From Oceanospirillaceae bacterium (GTDB lineage Bacteria; Pseudomonadota; Gammaproteobacteria; Pseudomonadales; Balneatricaceae): 6,297 nt of DNA. A model generated the notes under the pieces. The model did not search any database. It was not told the origin of the DNA and was given only the letters and a program-made list of their open reading frames with translations. Positions 1-5,848 of the stretch are shown here, one piece after another. A program made the position numbers and the translations under genes. How positions within the stretch are numbered: the stretch's first letter is position 1; each line of letters begins with the position of its first letter. The stretch spans positions 35,141 through 41,437 of the forward strand of contig DPHB01000019.1 of assembly GCA_003521845.1 (NCBI GenBank). Direction: 5' to 3'.

Positions 1-73
1 GCAATGACGCAAGTACGCTGCAATGCCGACAGTAAAGCCACGACAGACAAGTTTTAAGGCACAGGACACAAAC
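1..73 (+). other. Leader of yqgE, possibly with the tail of an upstream gene
   Basis: This stretch precedes the first confident gene. Two + frames entering from the left edge end here: one at a TAA at 55-57 and one at a TAA at 33-35 (tail reading NDASTLQCRQ). In Pseudomonas-type genomes a gshB-tonB pair often precedes yqgE, so either tail could be the C-terminus of a TonB-like protein, but 10-18 residues are too few to decide. An AGGA at 63-66 lies 7 nt before the ATG at 74 and is the probable yqgE ribosome binding site. I see no convincing promoter hexamers. Confidence 0.35.
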
Positions 74-649
74 ATGACAAAAAAACAGCAAGGCAGTTTG
101 CACAACTCCATGCTTATCTCCATGCCACAACTGGACGATGAGCCTTTTCATCGTAGCTTGATATACATCTGTGAGCATAACGACCAGGGGGCTATGGGCC
201 TGATTATCAACCATGAAACCGAAGTCGCTTTTGCCGACATCTTGCCCCAACTCAACATCGAAGAAGAACAAGCAAGCAACCTACAACAGCCTATTTTTAC
301 CGGCGGCCCAGTGAAGCCAGAGCACGGTTTTGTATTGCATACGCCGCTGGCCGACAAGCAATGGCAATCCAGCATTCAAGTCGGCACCGACCTGTGCTTA
401 ACAACGTCTGTTGATGTCATTGACGATATCGCCCACGATACCGGCCCAGAACACAGCCTTATAGCCCTCGGCTACGCTGGCTGGGGCCCCGGGCAACTGG
501 AACACGAAATTGCTAACAACGCCTGGATTTGCTGCCCTTTCGATGCTGATATTATGTTTAACACACCGTCCAATAAACGCTTTGACGCCGCCGCGCGTTT
601 ACTCGGTATCGACATGAATTTGATCTCCACTCAGGTGGGTCATGGATAA
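74..649 (+). CDS. yqgE: YqgE/AlgH family protein (UPF0301)
   Basis: A 191-residue cytoplasmic protein of the UPF0301 family. It was named AlgH after a link to alginate regulation in Pseudomonas, but its biochemical role is not settled. Family landmarks are all present: the N-terminal MLISMPQLDD..F..SLIYICEHN block (residues 13-36), GAMGLIINHE (39-48), FTGGPV..EHGFVLH (75-89), TTSVDVIDDIA (110-120), ALGYAGWGPGQLEHEI (131-146) and the C-terminal RFDAAARLLGID (169-180). I see no signal peptide or membrane segment. The frame is open further upstream, with another ATG at 23, but the ATG at 74 has an AGGA at good spacing and gives the usual family length of about 185-190 residues. The stop overlaps the ruvX start by 8 nt. 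This gene has no CTAG tetranucleotides, unlike its neighbours. Family assignment is secure; function is not. Confidence 0.95.
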   Translation: MTKKQQGSLHNSMLISMPQLDDEPFHRSLIYICEHNDQGAMGLIINHETEVAFADILPQLNIEEEQASNLQQPIFTGGPVKPEHGFVLHTPLADKQWQSSIQVGTDLCLTTSVDVIDDIAHDTGPEHSLIALGYAGWGPGQLEHEIANNAWICCPFDADIMFNTPSNKRFDAAARLLGIDMNLISTQVGHG

Positions 650-1100
650 GCCCCTTAACTTGCTAGGCTTTGACTTTGGCAGCAAACGCATAGGCATAGC
701 CTTTGCTAGCCAGGCCGGCACCGAACCTATAATTCTGGCACCCTTGCCTGCGCGTGACGGCATTCCTGACTGGCAACAAATAAATAAGCTGGTAAAGGAG
801 TGGCAAACACAAGCATTTGTGGTTGGAATTCCCTATAATATGGACGGTTCTGTAGGCGAGATGGCCCACCGGGCACGCAAATTTGCCAATCGCCTGGCTA
901 GCCGCTTTGATTTACCCAGCTATGTGGTAGACGAACGTCTCTCCACCTACGCAGCCAAACAGGCGCACCTGCTCGATGGCGGTGGCACCAACTGGAAAAA
1001 ACACGGCGTTGATGGTCTATCAGCACAATTGATTTTGCAGTCTTGGTTCGACGAAGACGAACACAGACTAGCATCGCAACCCTTTAAGGAACAAGGATAA
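642..1100 (+). CDS. ruvX: RuvX/YqgF-type Holliday junction resolvase-like nuclease
   Basis: A 152-residue RNase H-fold protein of the YqgF/RuvX family. Family members are implicated in processing of the 16S rRNA 5' end and in resolvase-like activity; the cytoplasmic housekeeping role is known, but the exact substrate is debated. Conserved elements are the N-terminal GFDFGSKRIGIA block with Asp11, VVGIPYNMDGSVG (residues 60-72), VDERLST (96-102) with Glu98, and the C-terminal GVDGLSAQLILQSW (122-135) with Asp124. The three acidic positions fit the family's metal-binding active site, so the enzyme looks intact. Its ATG lies inside the 3' end of yqgE (8-nt overlap), preceded by AGGTGG at 633-638, which suggests translational coupling. 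The pair yqgE-yqgF is adjacent in many gammaproteobacteria. Length is normal for the family. Confidence 0.95.
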   Translation: MDKPLNLLGFDFGSKRIGIAFASQAGTEPIILAPLPARDGIPDWQQINKLVKEWQTQAFVVGIPYNMDGSVGEMAHRARKFANRLASRFDLPSYVVDERLSTYAAKQAHLLDGGGTNWKKHGVDGLSAQLILQSWFDEDEHRLASQPFKEQG

Positions 1101-1103
1101 GCA

Positions 1104-1631
1104 ATGGCACAAGCGCCTCAGCTACCCGACACCCCCACCCTTGTTGCTGATTTAGTTCAGCAAGTCAGCCAATTAGTTGCCAACAATCAGATGCAAGACC
1201 CCCTAGTGATAGGCATCCATACGGGCGGTGTTTGGCTGGCGGAAACCCTAGCTCAAGCCCTTGATGCCCCACTCGGCAAACTGGATATCTCTTTTTATCG
1301 AGATGACTTTACCCAGCAAGGCTTAAACCCCAAGGTAAACCCTTCTAGCCTACCTTTTGACGTCAACAACCGGCACATAGTGCTAGTAGACGATGTGCTT
1401 ATGAGTGGTCGCACTGTTCGCGCGGCCCTTAACGAAATTTTTGACTACGGCCGCCCTGCTAGCATCAAGCTAGCCACACTGTGTGCTATAAACGGCCGCC
1501 AACTGCCTATCCAAGCCGATGCTTGCGCCCTGCAGTTGGACCTAGCGGACAACCAATACTTGCAACTAGATGGCCCCGCGCCTCTACAACTAACTCTTAT
1601 TGAGCGGACTACCGATGACCCTATCTCCTAG
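1104..1631 (+). CDS. pyrR: PyrR: pyrimidine regulatory protein / uracil phosphoribosyltransferase
   Basis: A 175-residue type I phosphoribosyltransferase of the PyrR family. PyrR proteins convert uracil and PRPP to UMP and sense UMP/PRPP. In Gram-positives they act as an mRNA attenuation regulator; in Pseudomonas-type bacteria the regulatory mechanism is less clear. Visible motifs: VIGIHTGGVWLA (residues 35-46), DISFYRDDF (61-69), and the PRPP-binding loop VLVDDVLMSGRT (93-104) with adjacent Asp96-Asp97, followed by DYGRP (114-118). The loop has MSGRT where Bacillus proteins have YTGRT. The ATG sits 3 nt after the ruvX stop, with AAGGA at 1093-1097. The 3' end overlaps pyrB by 17 nt. No attenuator-like leader hairpin with a T-run is visible before pyrB, as expected for an overlapping gene, so an RNA-attenuation role within this block is unlikely. 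Confidence 0.95.
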   Translation: MAQAPQLPDTPTLVADLVQQVSQLVANNQMQDPLVIGIHTGGVWLAETLAQALDAPLGKLDISFYRDDFTQQGLNPKVNPSSLPFDVNNRHIVLVDDVLMSGRTVRAALNEIFDYGRPASIKLATLCAINGRQLPIQADACALQLDLADNQYLQLDGPAPLQLTLIERTTDDPIS

Positions 1632-2640
1632 CGCCCAATTGCAGCTCACAGAAAGCGGCGAACTACGTCACTTCCTTACCGTAGACGGCCTACCTAAGCC
1701 CTTACTAGAACGCATTATCGATACTGCCAACTCCTTTGTGGTAGTGGGCAACCAAGAAGTAAAAAAGGTGCCTCTACTGCGCGGCAAGACCGTAGTAAAC
1801 CTGTTCTTTGAGAACTCCACCCGTACGCGCAGCACCTTTGAACTGGCTGCCAAGCGCTTGTCTGCCGATGTACTCAACCTAGATATCAAAACCTCGGCCA
1901 CCAGCAAGGGCGAATCCTTACTAGATACCCTACGTAACCTGCGCGCCATGCACAGCGACATGTTTGTGGTACGCCACAGCCAAAGCGGCGCGCCACACTT
2001 TATCGCCGAGCAGGTAACACCCAACGTCGCCATCATCAACGCCGGTGACGGTCGCCATGCGCATCCCACCCAAGCGATGTTGGACATGCTGACTATCCAC
2101 CGCCACGCTTTACCTAAAAATGGCGGCGCCTTTGACCAGCTAAAAGTTGCCATCGTCGGCGACATCCTGCACTCCCGCGTGGCCCGTGACCAAATTCACG
2201 CCTTAACCACTTTGGGCTGCAAAGACATCCGCATTGTGGGCCCCAACACCTTATTACCTACAGAAATCGCCAGCCTAGGCGTCACTACCCACAGTGACCT
2301 AGACCAAGGCTTGGAAGACGTGGACGTGGTCATCATGTTGCGCCTACAAACAGAACGTATGGACTCTGGTTTCCTACCTTCCGCCAGCGAGTACTACCAA
2401 ACTTACGGCCTCACTCGCCAACGCCTAGCCAAAGCCAAGCCAGATGCCATAGTCATGCACCCAGGCCCGATTAACCGCGGCATAGAAATAGAATCCGAAG
2501 TAGCCGACGGTGCCCAGTCGTTGATTCTAGACCAGGTTGGCTACGGCATAGCCATTCGTATGGCGGTAATGTCCATGTCCATGAGTGGCCAAATGCAACA
2601 GCGCCAAGCACAATTGGGCACTAGCGGAGAGCATAGCTAA
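1615..2640 (+). CDS. pyrB: Aspartate carbamoyltransferase catalytic chain
   Basis: This is the ATCase catalytic chain (341 residues), making N-carbamoyl-L-aspartate from carbamoyl phosphate and aspartate, the committed pyrimidine step. The carbamoyl-phosphate motif FFENSTRTR (residues 64-72), the TSATSKGES loop with Lys98, VVRHS (118-122), HPTQAMLDML (150-159), DILHSRVAR (183-191), MLRLQTERM (241-249) and HPGPINRG (282-289) are all present, so the enzyme should be active. About 18 residues precede the LRHFL start of the catalytic core, like the extended N-terminus of Pseudomonas class A ATCases. I chose the ATG at 1615; an in-frame TTG at 1600 would add five residues. Both starts lie inside pyrR, so translation is probably coupled. 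No pyrI follows; pyrX does, which points to a PyrB-PyrX holoenzyme. Confidence 0.97.
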   Translation: MTLSPSAQLQLTESGELRHFLTVDGLPKPLLERIIDTANSFVVVGNQEVKKVPLLRGKTVVNLFFENSTRTRSTFELAAKRLSADVLNLDIKTSATSKGESLLDTLRNLRAMHSDMFVVRHSQSGAPHFIAEQVTPNVAIINAGDGRHAHPTQAMLDMLTIHRHALPKNGGAFDQLKVAIVGDILHSRVARDQIHALTTLGCKDIRIVGPNTLLPTEIASLGVTTHSDLDQGLEDVDVVIMLRLQTERMDSGFLPSASEYYQTYGLTRQRLAKAKPDAIVMHPGPINRGIEIESEVADGAQSLILDQVGYGIAIRMAVMSMSMSGQMQQRQAQLGTSGEHS

Positions 2641-3908
2641 TGAACATGATTATTCGCCAAGCCCGTTTGCTAGACCCACAGCAACAGTTAGATCAAATCA
2701 GCGATCTGCACATTACCGACGGTAAAATCCAAGCTATAGGTGAAAACCTAAACGCCACTAACGCACAAGAAATCGACGGCAAGGGCAAACTAGTCTGCCC
2801 AAGCTTTACCGACCTACTGACCTACTTGCGCCAACCAGGCAACAGCCAAAAGGGCACCATAGCCACAGAAACCCAAGCCGCCGCTAGCGCCGGTTTTGGC
2901 ACCTTGCTACCTAGCCCAGACACCCAGCCCTGCACCGACAGCACCGCCGTACTAGAACTAGTACAAGACCGTGCGGCCCAAGCAGGCTACTGCCAGCTAG
3001 CACCCGTTGCCGCTCTAACTCAAGGCCTTAACAGCAGCCACCTGAGCAATATGCAGGGCCTTAGCAAAGCCGGCGCCGTAGCATTCAGTAACGCTGGCCA
3101 CGACTTTAGCGACAACACTGTACTGCTACGTTGCTACGAATATGCCGCCACCTATGGGTTAAAGATATTCCTACAAGCGCAAGACGCCGCCCTCGGCAAT
3201 GGCCACATGCACGACGGTGCCCTAGCCACCCGCATGGGCCTAAACGGCATACCAGTCATTGCCGAAACCTTAGCCATCGCGCGGCATTTGCAAATGATTC
3301 AGCATACTGGGGTAAGCGCTCACTTCCAACAGCTAAGCAGTGCTGCAGCAGTGGACATGATTCGCCAAGCCAAAAATCAAGGCCTACCGGTAACAGCCGA
3401 CGTGGACCTAGCCCACCTGTGCTATACGGAACAGCAAGTACAAGGCTATGCCAGCCAGTACTACGTACAACCACCGTTGCGTAGCGAAGACGACCGCCAA
3501 GCATTACTAGCAGGGCTCGCCGACGGTACCATCGACGCCATCGTCTCAGCCCACCAGCCACACGAAGACGCCGCCAAGCAAGCACCTTTTGCTGACACGG
3601 CCACCGGTATGGCCATGTACGACAGCTTCATGTCCTTGCTGCTAAGCCTAGAAGGCCAAGCCTGTCTAACCCTGGCCCAGCTAGTCAGCGCGATAAGCAA
3701 TAAACCAGCGAACATTGCCCAAGTAGCTAGCAATAACCTTGCGGTGGGCAGCGACGCCAACCTGTGCTTAATCGACCCCACACAGCAATGGCAACTACAA
3801 GAAAGCAATCAGCAAAGCCACGGCGCCAACCAAAGCCTGCAAGGCCAAACCCTAACCGGCCGCGTACAACTCACCCTACGCAACGGCCAAACCACCTGGC
3901 AGCTATAA
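2640..3908 (+). CDS. pyrX: PyrX: non-catalytic dihydroorotase-like partner of ATCase
   Basis: A 422-residue amidohydrolase-fold protein related to type I dihydroorotase but lacking its catalytic residues. The metal-binding HxH of DLHVHLREPG reads DLLTYLRQPG (residues 58-67): both histidines are replaced, by Leu60 and Tyr62. The catalytic-loop Asp of the usual TDHAPH reads SAHQPH (303-308), with Ala304. The usual metal-ligand His in the HxED segment is Gln179 (LQAQD), and the FSDDG-type Asp is Asn151. His228 of the AHFQQLSS segment remains, as do VTADV (251-255) and the C-terminal VGSDANLCLIDP segment. In Pseudomonas the equivalent PyrC' (PyrX) is needed to assemble ATCase into its dodecamer; I infer the same role. 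The ATG overlaps the pyrB TAA by 1 nt (TAATG), with GGAGA at 2626-2630, so synthesis should be coupled to PyrB. A catalytic pyrC must exist elsewhere. Confidence 0.95.
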   Translation: MNMIIRQARLLDPQQQLDQISDLHITDGKIQAIGENLNATNAQEIDGKGKLVCPSFTDLLTYLRQPGNSQKGTIATETQAAASAGFGTLLPSPDTQPCTDSTAVLELVQDRAAQAGYCQLAPVAALTQGLNSSHLSNMQGLSKAGAVAFSNAGHDFSDNTVLLRCYEYAATYGLKIFLQAQDAALGNGHMHDGALATRMGLNGIPVIAETLAIARHLQMIQHTGVSAHFQQLSSAAAVDMIRQAKNQGLPVTADVDLAHLCYTEQQVQGYASQYYVQPPLRSEDDRQALLAGLADGTIDAIVSAHQPHEDAAKQAPFADTATGMAMYDSFMSLLLSLEGQACLTLAQLVSAISNKPANIAQVASNNLAVGSDANLCLIDPTQQWQLQESNQQSHGANQSLQGQTLTGRVQLTLRNGQTTWQL

Positions 3909-3917
3909 CCTAACTTC

Positions 3918-3951
3918 TAGGGGTCAGAACCCGTTATAGGGGTCTGACCTC
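3918..3951. repeat. REP-like hairpin (GGGGTCAGA ... TCTGACCTC)
   Basis: GGGGTCAGA (3920-3928) pairs with TCTGACCTC (3943-3951) as a 9-bp stem with one G-U pair. Inside it, CCC (3930-3932) pairs with GGG (3939-3941) around a GTTATA loop. The octamer TAGGGGTC also occurs twice in direct orientation, at 3918-3925 and 3937-3944. Neither side is followed by a T-run, so this is not a classic intrinsic terminator, although the hairpin could stabilise the pyr transcript's 3' end. GGGGTCAGA/TCTGACCCC hairpins are common dispersed intergenic elements in gammaproteobacteria, often linked to REP-associated (RAYT) transposases; that link is recalled, not shown by this window. Confidence 0.6.
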
Positions 3952-4014
3952 AACTATCAAAACCCCTCTACAACCACATATTACTTACACCCAGTAACAA
4001 ACCCTCACACTCCA

Positions 4015-4044
4015 TTGACAATAGTTCACAAAAACAATTTTAAA
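4015..4044 (+). promoter_or_regulatory. Probable sigma70 promoter of the HTH-receiver gene
   Basis: A perfect -35 hexamer TTGACA (4015-4020) is followed 18 nt later by TTTAAA (4039-4044), a 4/6 match to the -10 consensus, in an AT-rich context about 70 nt before the ATG at 4118. The -35 overlaps a short palindrome ATTG-A-CAAT (4014-4022) that could bind a regulator. An alternative -10, GATAAT (4071-4076), has no good -35 at the right spacing. Confidence 0.45.
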
Positions 4045-4117
4045 AAAAACTACCAAAAACATGAAATATTGATAATAATAAAACCCTGAGCACAAAAACC
4101 ACGCAAAAGGCCAAATC

Positions 4118-4708
4118 ATGGATGCTGTAGAATTAAACAAAATGTCAGAACTCACCACCCGACAGACAGCAAAACTGCTAAATGTATCCGTGCGTACGAT
4201 ACAACTGTGGGTAGAAAACGGCACCCTGCAAGCATGGAAAACCGCCGGTGGACACCGCCGTATTAGCGTCGGCTCAGTGCAACAATTACTAGACGAAAAA
4301 CAAAGCAAACAGACACCCATCCCGCGCCCCTTTGGTAGCAGCAACAAAAGCACCGTACTACTAGTCGACGACGACCAAGACACACTTTTGCTATACCAGA
4401 TGCTAGTGAGTAGCTGGTACCCCAGCTTACATATAGAAACCGCCACCAATGGTGTTGACGCGCTAGTGAAAATTGGTGCCATGCGCCCGTGTGTACTTAT
4501 TACCGACCTGCAAATGCCACAATTGGATGGCTTTGCTATACTGGATAGACTACAAAACAACGAACAGTATGACTTCCTGACACCTATAGTAATATCCGGC
4601 ATGAGCGACGAAGAAATCAACGCCCGTGGCATACCAGAAGGCGTCCCCGTATTGCACAAGCCAATACCGGTGGAAGAACTCAAGGCCCTGATCGCCAAAG
4701 CTGTTTAA
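4118..4708 (+). CDS. Response regulator with N-terminal MerR/excisionase-type HTH and C-terminal receiver
   Basis: A 196-residue cytoplasmic protein of two domains in reverse order to most response regulators. Residues about 11-58 form a MerR/HTH_17 (excisionase-like) winged helix: ELTTRQTAKLLNVSVRTIQLW, then WKTAGGHRRIS (residues 40-50), the typical wing of this fold. A polar linker (about 60-77) leads to a full receiver (78-196): acidic pocket VDDDQD (83-88), phospho-acceptor Asp130 in TDLQMPQLDG, Ser160 in VISGMS, and Lys181 in HKPIPVEEL. All phosphorylation residues are intact, so it should be a real phospho-acceptor that binds DNA. The start at 4118 has AAAAGG 7 nt upstream; an ATG at 4142 would also keep the HTH. 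It precedes a histidine kinase in the same direction, which I infer to be its partner. Target genes are unknown. Domain calls are firm; pathway is unknown. Confidence 0.88.
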   Translation: MDAVELNKMSELTTRQTAKLLNVSVRTIQLWVENGTLQAWKTAGGHRRISVGSVQQLLDEKQSKQTPIPRPFGSSNKSTVLLVDDDQDTLLLYQMLVSSWYPSLHIETATNGVDALVKIGAMRPCVLITDLQMPQLDGFAILDRLQNNEQYDFLTPIVISGMSDEEINARGIPEGVPVLHKPIPVEELKALIAKAV

Positions 4709-4832
4709 CCGTCGTGGGGGACTGGCTCTTATTTAGGCGCGTAGCGACTAAAAAGTGCATGTCCCTATAGAGCATCGCTCCACTCATTGGGCTGGCTAGG
4801 CGCAGCAACAAACCGTCATTGCGAGGAGCGAC
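4709..4832. other. Intergenic gap before the histidine kinase
   Basis: A 124-nt gap with several short structured pieces. TAGGCGC occurs twice (4734-4740 and 4797-4803). GAGC-ATC-GCTC (4770-4780) is a small hairpin, and AGCGA (4743-4747) can pair with TCGCT (4775-4779). No hairpin is followed by a T-run, so no clear intrinsic terminator is visible, and no convincing promoter hexamers are seen. The right end runs into the CGTCATTGCGAGGAGC repeat. The appearance suggests decayed repeat DNA inserted between the two signalling genes. Confidence 0.4.
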
Positions 4833-4843
4833 GTGGCAATCTC
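4814..4843. repeat. Dispersed palindromic repeat of the CGTCATTGCGAGGAGC...GGCAATCTC type
   Basis: The sequence begins CGTCATTGCGAGGAGC and ends GGCAATCTC. ATTGC (4818-4822) and GCAAT (4836-4840) are inverted arms; CGTC (4814-4817) can alternatively pair with GACG (4830-4833). I recognise this as a member of a short palindromic repeat seen in many unrelated bacterial genomes, often as GAGGAGCG-nAGCG-ACG(T/A)GGCAATC. Compared with that remembered form, this copy lacks about five bases (an AGCG unit) in its centre. Only one copy is in the window, so its dispersed nature here is inferred, not shown. Confidence 0.6.
4823..4835 (+). promoter_or_regulatory. Candidate ribosome binding site and GTG start inside the repeat
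   Basis: GAGGAG (4823-4828) is a strong Shine-Dalgarno match and lies 4 nt before a GTG (4833-4835) in frame with the histidine kinase. Both belong to the palindromic repeat. The alternative ATG at 4869 has only a weak TAGG (4858-4861) 7 nt upstream. The frame is open back to a TAG at 4797-4799, with no ATG, GTG or TTG between that stop and 4833. Confidence 0.45.
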
Positions 4844-5840
4844 TTCCAGCCAAACACTAGGCAATTACATGCACCAGCTCACCTACAACCCAGCACAAGA
4901 CACCTATAGTGCTAACACCAGCGCCACACAGCTTGGTGTGTCAACGTCAGGCAAGCAACAAGACCTAATCAATTTAATAGGTTCGAAGCTGTGGCAACAA
5001 CTGCTAAACATTGCCAACACCCAACAAGCTCAATTTATCAGCCTAAATAACAATCATTACTTGTGCCTAGGCGAAGTAGCCAGCGATGGCCTGCTAATCT
5101 GGATCATCACGCCGCAGCCACAACTACAACGCCAGCTTGAACAAGGCCAACACGATTCGCGCCTTGCCTCCGTTGGCCAAGTAATGGCGGGCATCTGCCA
5201 CGAGGTGAACCAACCCCTCAACGCCATGCGCCTGCGTTTATACGCCCTGCAACAACTAGCCACCATGGGCGCTATTCCAGACCTAGACAACCACCTAAAA
5301 GAGCTGGATAACCAGATAGAGCGCTGCGCCAACACCCTAGTCAACATGCGCCAGCTAGTGGGCCACCAGCCCATCAGCCACAGCCAGTTCGACCTAGCCA
5401 AAAGCATCCAGCAAGTGCACAAGCTACTTGCTAGCCAACTGGCCCAACAAGGAATTAAACTCCAACTACCCAATGCCCTACCTGAAAGCCTACTATTCGG
5501 CCAAGCCCAACGCTTTGAACAGGTACTAATCAACCTCATCAACAACGCCCGCGATGCCATCCTAGAGCAAACACAACAACAAGTCGGTGACATACAACTG
5601 TACCTGCTGCACCAGTGCGGCAACTTCCAACTACAAGTTATCGACAACGGCCCAGGCATTCCAGAACACCTGCAACAACAAGTATTTACCCCCTACTACA
5701 CCAGCAAACAAGCCCATGGCACCGGCCTAGGCTTGGCCCTTTGTCAGGACCTAGTAAACGAGCTAGACGGCACCATCGAACTACAATCCCAACCCGGCCG
5801 TACCTGCTTCACCATCACTCTGCAAAAGCACGGCAACTAG
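4833..5840 (+). CDS. Soluble sensor histidine kinase (HEVNQPL type)
   Basis: A cytoplasmic two-component kinase of 335 residues if started at the GTG (4833), or 323 from the ATG at 4869. No membrane segment or signal peptide is visible. Residues about 14-105 look like a divergent PAS-type sensor ending in LIWIITPQPQLQRQLEQ, which leads into the dimerisation helix. The H-box has phospho-acceptor His123 in GQVMAGICHEVNQPLNAM, the HE-NQPL signature of kinases grouped with DctB/NtrB-like families. The catalytic domain follows: N-box LINLINNARDAI (232-243), G1 VIDNGPGIP (269-277), F-box VFTPYYTSK (284-292), G2 GTGLGLAL (296-303). The enzyme appears complete. Likely partners are the HTH-receiver protein upstream and possibly the gene 8 nt downstream, with which it is probably co-transcribed. 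The ligand sensed is unknown. The N-terminal boundary is uncertain because the GTG lies within a repeat. Confidence 0.9.
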   Translation: MAISSSQTLGNYMHQLTYNPAQDTYSANTSATQLGVSTSGKQQDLINLIGSKLWQQLLNIANTQQAQFISLNNNHYLCLGEVASDGLLIWIITPQPQLQRQLEQGQHDSRLASVGQVMAGICHEVNQPLNAMRLRLYALQQLATMGAIPDLDNHLKELDNQIERCANTLVNMRQLVGHQPISHSQFDLAKSIQQVHKLLASQLAQQGIKLQLPNALPESLLFGQAQRFEQVLINLINNARDAILEQTQQQVGDIQLYLLHQCGNFQLQVIDNGPGIPEHLQQQVFTPYYTSKQAHGTGLGLALCQDLVNELDGTIELQSQPGRTCFTITLQKHGN

Positions 5841-5848
5841 GATTAAGC

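Larger units (their letters stand above)
3909..4117. other. Intergenic region between pyrX and the HTH-receiver gene
   Basis: A 209-nt gap. The left part carries the GGGGTCAGA hairpin (3918-3951). The right part (about 4015-4110) is distinctly AT-rich, with A-tracts, a probable promoter, and an AAAAGG ribosome binding site at 4105-4110, 7 nt before the ATG at 4118. No small open reading frame here has a supporting ribosome binding site. Confidence 0.6.

Noticed and set aside
1668..2165. A 165-codon minus-strand open frame opposite pyrB
   Set aside because: It lies fully within the conserved ATCase gene and shows no domain or initiation signal of its own.
2570..2587. Short tandem repeat ATGTCC giving MSMSMS in PyrB
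   Set aside because: The PyrB C-terminal region normally reads close to MAVLSMAMSG here, so this is normal protein sequence, not an expansion of note.
2949..2964. Perfect inverted repeat GTACTAG-AA-CTAGTAC
   Set aside because: It lies in the middle of pyrX, encodes ordinary residues (VLELV), and is readily explained by the local abundance of CTAG and CTA codons.
3131..3808. Overlapping open frames on both strands within pyrX
   Set aside because: The + strand PyrX frame aligns along its full length with the family; the others are compositional shadows with low-complexity Arg/Trp-rich translations.
3918..3951. Rho-independent terminator after pyrX
   Set aside because: The hairpin is good, but no T-run follows on either strand; it is better treated as a REP-like element.
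3985..4698. A 237-codon minus-strand open frame opposite the HTH-receiver gene
   Set aside because: It is antisense to a gene with clear HTH and receiver motifs, is Ser/Cys/Leu-rich without recognisable domains, and has no convincing ribosome binding site.
5057..5659. A 200-codon minus-strand open frame opposite the histidine kinase
   Set aside because: Its Trp/Ser/Arg-rich composition is typical of the reverse of CAA/CAG/CTA-rich coding DNA; the + strand carries intact kinase boxes over the same bases.
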